A stretch of 64,000 bases of DNA from Nocardiopsis sp. FIRDI 009 (GTDB lineage: Bacteria; Actinomycetota; Actinomycetes; Streptosporangiales; Streptosporangiaceae): contig NZ_QPNC01000002.1 of the NCBI RefSeq assembly GCF_003386285.1, forward strand, positions 1 through 64,000, read 5' to 3'. The notes under the pieces are model-generated. The model made no database searches. It saw only the letters and a program-made list of their open reading frames with translations, and was not told where the DNA came from. The position numbers and the translations under genes were made by a program. Shown one piece after another: positions 59,817-64,000 of this stretch (its first letter is position 1; every line of letters starts with the position of its first letter).

Positions 59817-59856
59817 AGACTATGGGGTGGCCGCGAAAATCAGCAACCTATTTTTG
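59817..59856 (-). promoter_or_regulatory. Inferred whiB7 promoter with AT-rich element
   Basis: On the minus strand TTGCTG (complement of 59841-59846), 18 bp, then TAGTCT (complement of 59817-59822). Just upstream of the -35 is GGTCAAAAATAGG, an AT tract in very GC-rich DNA. WhiB7-dependent promoters are known for an AT-rich block next to the -35, read by the AT-hook, so positive autoregulation is likely. Transcription would start near 59810. Confidence 0.65.
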
Positions 59857-60063
59857 ACCTGCGAAAACGTCCGCATCCGGCCACGGGTGCGAGGGAATGC
59901 CGACGGGCTCCGGAGTGTTGCCGCGCGGCCGCCGGACGGGGTTTCGGCGCACCGCGAGCCGGGCCATGCCACGACCGCCACGTGCACGACTCCACCCCTC
60001 GGTGATAGGCATTCACCTGGGTCCATGACAGAGTGTCATGGAAAAGGCACCGAAGGAAGTGAC

Positions 60064-60399
60064 ATGCGACGAACCGCCGCAGTACTCGGAACGCTCGCCG
60101 CGACGGCCGCGCTCACCCTGGCCGCGACCGCACCCGCCACCGCCGCGCCGACCCACCGGAGCGCGGCCGACGGAACGCTCGTCCTTTTCCTCAGCGGGGG
60201 GAACTTGGTGGAGTACGAGGACCCCGTCGGCTGCATCACGACCCCCGAGGGTCCCACGGCGCTCTTCAACGACACCAACCGCCGCGTCTACGTGTCCACC
60301 ACGTCGTGCGCCTTCCACCCCCGCGTCGTCGACAGCGTGCCCGCCGGGGGCCTGGACTCGCTGCCCGGCGACACCGGGAGCCTCATCGTCTGGAGCTAG
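60064..60399 (+). CDS. Small secreted protein, copy 1 of a paralogous pair
   Basis: 111 aa. The signal peptide (MRRTAAVLGTLAATAALTLA, cleavage after ATAAP) leads to a mature chain of about 80 residues with two cysteines (VGCITTPEG and TSCAFHP), a probable disulfide. Motif LVLFLSGGNLVEYEDPVGC is shared with the next gene. GGAAGTGAC is the ribosome-binding site before ATG 60064. The small beta-rich fold recalls secreted inhibitors, but the function is unknown. Confidence 0.75.
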   Translation: MRRTAAVLGTLAATAALTLAATAPATAAPTHRSAADGTLVLFLSGGNLVEYEDPVGCITTPEGPTALFNDTNRRVYVSTTSCAFHPRVVDSVPAGGLDSLPGDTGSLIVWS

Positions 60400-60521
60400 G
60401 GCGCGTTCCGCCCCCGGCCGACGCGGCGTGGGGGCGGCCGCCGGGGACGACCCCGGACCGCGGGTCGTTCCACGGGGCTCCGGCCGGGGTCCCGCCGTCC
60501 GCCCCGTCACGAGGAGTCGAC

Positions 60522-60848
60522 GTGCGTCGATCAGCCACCGCGCTCAGCGCCCTCGCCGCCGCGGCCGCGCTCACCCTGGGTACCGCCGCACCCGCCGACG
60601 CGGCCACGGGGCGGCTGGTCTTCCTCACCTCCGGCGGAGGCTCCGTCGTCCACGACGATCCCGTCCGCTGCGTCGACCTCCCGGAGGGCACCTGGGCGGT
60701 CCGCAACGGCACCGACGCCTACGTCACGCTGAACAGCGCGCCCTGCGCCTACTCCGCCCAACTCGGCATCAGCAGCACCCTGCCGCCCGGCGCGGGCCTC
60801 CCGGTGGACCGGGTCTTCACCGCGAGCGTCCGCGTCCCCGAGGACTAG
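60522..60848 (+). CDS. Small secreted protein, copy 2 of a paralogous pair
   Basis: 108 aa, similar to the preceding gene: signal peptide MRRSATALSALAAAAALTLG, then LVFLTSGGGSVVHDDPVRCVDLPEGTW with the same two-cysteine spacing and the closing short strands. Start GTG 60522 has GAGGAG 6-7 nt upstream. The two copies differ much in sequence, so the duplication is old. They lie 122 bp apart and likely share transcription or respond together. Confidence 0.75.
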   Translation: MRRSATALSALAAAAALTLGTAAPADAATGRLVFLTSGGGSVVHDDPVRCVDLPEGTWAVRNGTDAYVTLNSAPCAYSAQLGISSTLPPGAGLPVDRVFTASVRVPED

Positions 60849-60867
60849 CGGCCGGGGCGGGGCGGGG

Positions 60868-61758
60868 TCAGGCCCAGCCCTCGGCGTCGACGACGCGGAT
60901 CAGCCCCTCCTGCACGACCGAGCACACCAGCTGCCCGTCGCGCGTGTAGACCAGCCCGCGCGCCAGCCCCCGCGCGCCCTGCGCGGTCGGCGCCTCCTGG
61001 GCGTACAGCAGCCACTCGTCGGCGCGGAACGGCCGGTGGAACCACATCGCGTGGTCGAGGCTGGCCATCGAGATCCCGGCGAACGATCTCCCGTGTCTGA
61101 GCAGGACGGTGTCGAGCAGGGTCATGTCCGAGGCGTAGGTCATCAGGCACACCTGCGTGAGCCGGTCGTCGGGGAGCTTGCCGTCGACCTTGAGCCACAC
61201 CGGGTTGCTGGCCGTGCGCAGCTGCGGGTTCCGCTCGGCCTCGAAGGACAGCGGACCCACCGGGCGCAGCTCGATCGGGTGCCACCGGACGAACCCGGGG
61301 ACCTTCCCGAAGGCCTCCTGGAGCCGCTCACGCGTGCTCGGCAGGTCCTCCGGCGGCGGGACGTCGGGCATCGGGATCTGGTGGTCGAGCCCCGGCTCCT
61401 CCTTGTGGAAGGAGGCCGACAGCGTGAAGATCGCCTTGCCGTGCTGCACCGCCACCACACGGCGGGTGGTGAACGAACGCCCGTCGCGGACCCGGTCGAC
61501 CTCGTACACGATCGGCACCCGGGGGTCGCCGGGGCGGATGAAGTAGGCGTGCAGGGAGTGCACGTGCCGCTCGGCGGGCGCCGTGCGGCCCGCCGCCACC
61601 AGCGCCTGGCCCGCGACCAGACCACCGAAGACGCGCTGCGGCCCCTCCTCGGGGCTGCTCCCCCGGAAGATGTCGTCCTCGATCCGCTCCAGGTCGAGTA
61701 CCTCCAGCAGATCGGCCAGGGACTGACCGCCGCCCTCGACCTCCGCGCGCTCATCCAT
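60868..61758 (-). CDS. tesB: Acyl-CoA thioesterase II (TesB type)
   Basis: 296 aa. Double hotdog fold: ADLLEVLDLERIEDDIFRG, then VFGGLVAGQALVAA and HVHSLHAYFIRPGDP of the first half; YASDMTLLDTVLLRHG and the catalytic ASLDHAMWFHRPFRADEWLLY of the second half (Asp-Gln-Thr-type triad residues present). It cleaves acyl-CoA to free acids. Its ATG 61758 overlaps the uvrD2 stop by 8 bp, so it is translationally coupled to the helicase upstream. Confidence 0.93.
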   Translation of the reverse strand: MDERAEVEGGGQSLADLLEVLDLERIEDDIFRGSSPEEGPQRVFGGLVAGQALVAAGRTAPAERHVHSLHAYFIRPGDPRVPIVYEVDRVRDGRSFTTRRVVAVQHGKAIFTLSASFHKEEPGLDHQIPMPDVPPPEDLPSTRERLQEAFGKVPGFVRWHPIELRPVGPLSFEAERNPQLRTASNPVWLKVDGKLPDDRLTQVCLMTYASDMTLLDTVLLRHGRSFAGISMASLDHAMWFHRPFRADEWLLYAQEAPTAQGARGLARGLVYTRDGQLVCSVVQEGLIRVVDAEGWA

Positions 61759-63901
61759 CGACCGGCTCCTCCCCGTCCTCGGCCACGACGTCCGCACCCT
61801 CACCGACCGCCTCGGCCCCTTCCAGGACGTCGGCGGGGTCGGCGCCCGCGACCAGCGCGAGTACGGCCTCACCGTAGCGGTCGAGCTTGGCCTGGCCGAC
61901 ACCGGACACGGCGGACAACTGCGCGAGGCTCGACGGCTCCTGCTCGGCGACGGCCTGGAGGGTGGCGTCCGTGAAGACCACGTACGCGGGCACCTTCCGC
62001 TCCCGGGCGGCGGCCCGACGCCATTCGCGCAACCGCTCCAACAGCGCCTCATCGTAGCTGGAGGGGCAGCCCAGGCAGCGGCCCAGCTTCCGCTCGGCCG
62101 CGTCGGCGAGGGTCACCCCGCACACCCGGCAGCGCACGGGGCCGCCCCTGCGGCGTTCGTTGCGCCGCCCGGACGTGGACGGGGAGGCGGGCCGCAACCC
62201 GTCCAGGAACCGCGAGGGCTTGCGGGTGCGACGGCCGCCCGGGGAGCGGGCCAGCGACCACGACATGGACAGGTTCCGGCGCGCACGGGTGACCCCGACG
62301 TAGAACAGGCGGCGCTCCTCCTCGACCTGCTCGTCGGTCTCGGCGTAGATGATCGGCATCATGCCCTCGGTGAGCCCGACCAGGAACACCGCGTCCCACT
62401 CCAGGCCCTTGGCCGAGTGCAGTGAGGCGATCGTCACCCCCTCGAAGCCGGGGGCGTGCTCGGTGGCCATGCGGGCGTCGAGCTCCTCGACGAAGTGCGC
62501 CACGGTCGCGGGCCCTCCGTCGGGCGCGGGCACGGCCGCCATGTCCTCCGCGAGCTGGGCGAGCGCCGACAGCGACTCCCACCGTTCCCGGGCCTGGCGG
62601 CCCTCGGGGGCCTGGTCGGTCAGCCCGAGCGGGCCCAGCAGCTGGCGGACGGTGCGCACGAGCGGTTCACCGTCCTCGTCGGCGGCGCCGTGCCGGGCGC
62701 CGCGCAGGGTGTGGACGGCCTGCTTGATCTCGGGACGCTCGAAGAAGCGCGCGGTGCCGCGTACGGTGAACGGCACCCCCTCGTCGGAGAGGGCCTGTTC
62801 GTAGGCGGCCGACTGGGAGTTGGTGCGCACCAGGACGGCGATCTCGCTGGCCGGGGTGCCCTGTTCGATGAGCAGGCTGATCTTGCGCGCGACCCCGGTG
62901 GCCTCGGCGGGCTCGTCGTCGTACTCCTGGTAGATCGGATCGGGGCCGTCGGGCCGCTGGGCCTGGAGGGTGAGGTGGCCGGTGCTGCCGCGCGCCTGTC
63001 CGATGACGTGGTTGGCCACCCGCACGACCTGGGGGGTGGACCGGTAGTCGCGGACGAGTTCGACGACGGTGGCGTGCGGGTAGCGGGCCGCGAACCCGGT
63101 CAGGTAGGCGGGGGTGGCGCCCGCGAAGGAGTAGATCGTCTGGCTGGGGTCGCCGACCACGCACAGGTCGTCGCGGTCGCCGAGCCAGGCGTCGAGCAGC
63201 AGCTTCTGGAGCGGGTTGACGTCCTGGAACTCGTCGACGACGAAGTACCGGTACTGGTCGCGGACCCGCTGGGCGATCGCCGGGTACTCGGTGATCATGC
63301 CCGCGGTGAGTTCGAGCATGGACTCGAAGTCGAGGAGGTTGTGCTCGCGGCGCAGCTCCTCGTAGGCCTCGAACACCCGCGCGACCTCTCCGGCGGGCAT
63401 CGGCGGCTGGCGGCCCGCCTTGGCGACGGCCTTGTCGTAGTCGGTGGGACGGACCTGGGTGACCTTGGCCCACTCGATCTCGCTGGCCAGGTCGCGCAGG
63501 CCGGTGGTGCCCTCGGGTTGGAGGCCGACGGAGTGGGCGGCGCGCGAGACCGCCTTGATCTTGCTCTCGATCAGGGTGGGCAGGGGGCCGCCGATCACCT
63601 GCGGCCAGAAGTACGACAGCTGGCGCATGGCCGCGGCGTGGAAGGTGCGGGCCTGCACGCGGGGGGCGCCCAGGCCGCGCAGGCGGCCGCGCATCTCCCC
63701 GGCCGCGCGGACGGTGAAGGTGACGGCGAGGATCTGCTGCTCGCCGACGACGCCGCTGGCGACCGCGTGCGCGATCCGGTGGGTGATGGCGCGGGTCTTG
63801 CCCGTCCCGGCGCCGGCCAGGATGCACACGGGCCCGCGCAGGGCACGTGCCGCCTGGGTCTGCTCCGGGTCCAGTCCCTCCAGGACGCGGTCGGGATCCA
63901 T
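61751..63901 (-). CDS. uvrD2: Superfamily I DNA helicase, UvrD2 type
   Basis: 716 aa. Walker A AGAGTGKTRAITHRI (28-42), DEFQDVNPLQ (motif II), GDPSQTIYSFAGA, and the C-terminal motifs LVRTNSQSAAYE, TIASLHSAKGLEWDAVFLVG and VGVTRARRNLSMSW are all present. After the motor there is a CxxC...CxxC stretch (RCRVCGVTLADAAERKLGRCLGC, given here in part) and a C-terminal HRDC domain. The four cysteines and HRDC are UvrD2 features in mycobacteria. It unwinds DNA in repair. AGGAGC stands before ATG 63901. No gene is visible in the last 99 bases. Confidence 0.95.
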   Translation of the reverse strand: MDPDRVLEGLDPEQTQAARALRGPVCILAGAGTGKTRAITHRIAHAVASGVVGEQQILAVTFTVRAAGEMRGRLRGLGAPRVQARTFHAAAMRQLSYFWPQVIGGPLPTLIESKIKAVSRAAHSVGLQPEGTTGLRDLASEIEWAKVTQVRPTDYDKAVAKAGRQPPMPAGEVARVFEAYEELRREHNLLDFESMLELTAGMITEYPAIAQRVRDQYRYFVVDEFQDVNPLQKLLLDAWLGDRDDLCVVGDPSQTIYSFAGATPAYLTGFAARYPHATVVELVRDYRSTPQVVRVANHVIGQARGSTGHLTLQAQRPDGPDPIYQEYDDEPAEATGVARKISLLIEQGTPASEIAVLVRTNSQSAAYEQALSDEGVPFTVRGTARFFERPEIKQAVHTLRGARHGAADEDGEPLVRTVRQLLGPLGLTDQAPEGRQARERWESLSALAQLAEDMAAVPAPDGGPATVAHFVEELDARMATEHAPGFEGVTIASLHSAKGLEWDAVFLVGLTEGMMPIIYAETDEQVEEERRLFYVGVTRARRNLSMSWSLARSPGGRRTRKPSRFLDGLRPASPSTSGRRNERRRGGPVRCRVCGVTLADAAERKLGRCLGCPSSYDEALLERLREWRRAAARERKVPAYVVFTDATLQAVAEQEPSSLAQLSAVSGVGQAKLDRYGEAVLALVAGADPADVLEGAEAVGEGADVVAEDGEEPVDG

Positions 63902-64000
63902 GCTGCTCCTGCGTGTGGTCGGGGCGTATGGGGCGCTGCGGCCGGAGGCCGTCCGTCGCGGGTGGTGGGCCGCCCGACGCGCGGAGCGCCCCGCGGGCGA

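Noticed and set aside
63902..64000. Possible start of another gene at the right end
   Set aside because: Only 99 bp of GC-rich sequence remain, with no clear start codon plus ribosome-binding site or family match.

Overview
The window is 64 kb of very GC-rich DNA with dense genes, short intergenic gaps, frequent GTG starts and strong third-position GC bias. Gene content points to a sporulating filamentous actinobacterium: two WhiB-family genes (one whiB-type, one whiB7-type), F420 biosynthesis genes, XRE/DUF5753 and DUF397 proteins, a UPF0182 protein and two secreted chitinases. The order manB, DUF3499, DUF5719, glycosyltransferase, whiB, fbiA-fbiB is the conserved block known from Streptomyces. 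I infer a Nocardiopsis-like genus, but a search is needed to name it. I see no prophage, insertion sequence or CRISPR array. Both window ends cut through normal chromosome.

Layout. 1-6.2 kb: start of sahH, a divergent MerR regulator beside a perfect 16-bp palindrome, an unknown protein, a membrane Ser/Thr kinase, a Trm112-like protein, phosphomannomutase, DUF3499 and a zincin-like protein. 6.2-15.7 kb: DUF5719 coupled to a large membrane glycosyltransferase, whiB with promoter and terminator, a Gln/Tyr-rich membrane protein with DNA-level repeats, then overlapping fbiA-fbiB. 15.9-19.9 kb: two GH18 chitinases with C-terminal CBM5/12 modules. 19.9-23.3 kb: a VapBC-type pair and fbiC. 23.4-30.5 kb: flippase-like protein, ECF sigma factor with a coupled membrane protein, and an envelope-glycan cluster. 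30.6-41.9 kb: housekeeping genes (aroA-rsgA, cysteine desulfurase, hisN, cyclophilin lipoprotein, amidohydrolase) mixed with regulators. 42-45 kb: a three-gene MacB/MacA-like ABC exporter. 45.2-45.7 kb: two identical initiator tRNA-fMet genes. 45.9-54.6 kb: UPF0182, PPA1309-like, YlbL-like Lon/PDZ protease, moaE, epimerase, DUF2342 and a Nudix hydrolase. 54.7-60.8 kb, the accessory part: a second Rpn-like nuclease paralogue, unknown small proteins beside an XRE-DUF397 pair, and whiB7 with a long leader. 60.9-63.9 kb: tesB overlapping uvrD2.

Three things stand out. First, whiB7 (58874-59152) appears to have a leader of about 650 nt, with an AT-rich element at the -35, a well-formed 126-codon upstream reading frame and an attenuator-like terminator just after its stop. 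Second, at least thirteen genes have a TANNNT -10 hexamer ending 6-8 nt before the start codon, mostly exactly 6, which points to widespread leaderless transcription and fixes several starts. Third, 55.6-57.7 kb holds a divergent group of unknown small proteins and an XRE-DUF397 pair, the best candidate here for an undescribed accessory module. All family names come from reading the translations; no database search was run.
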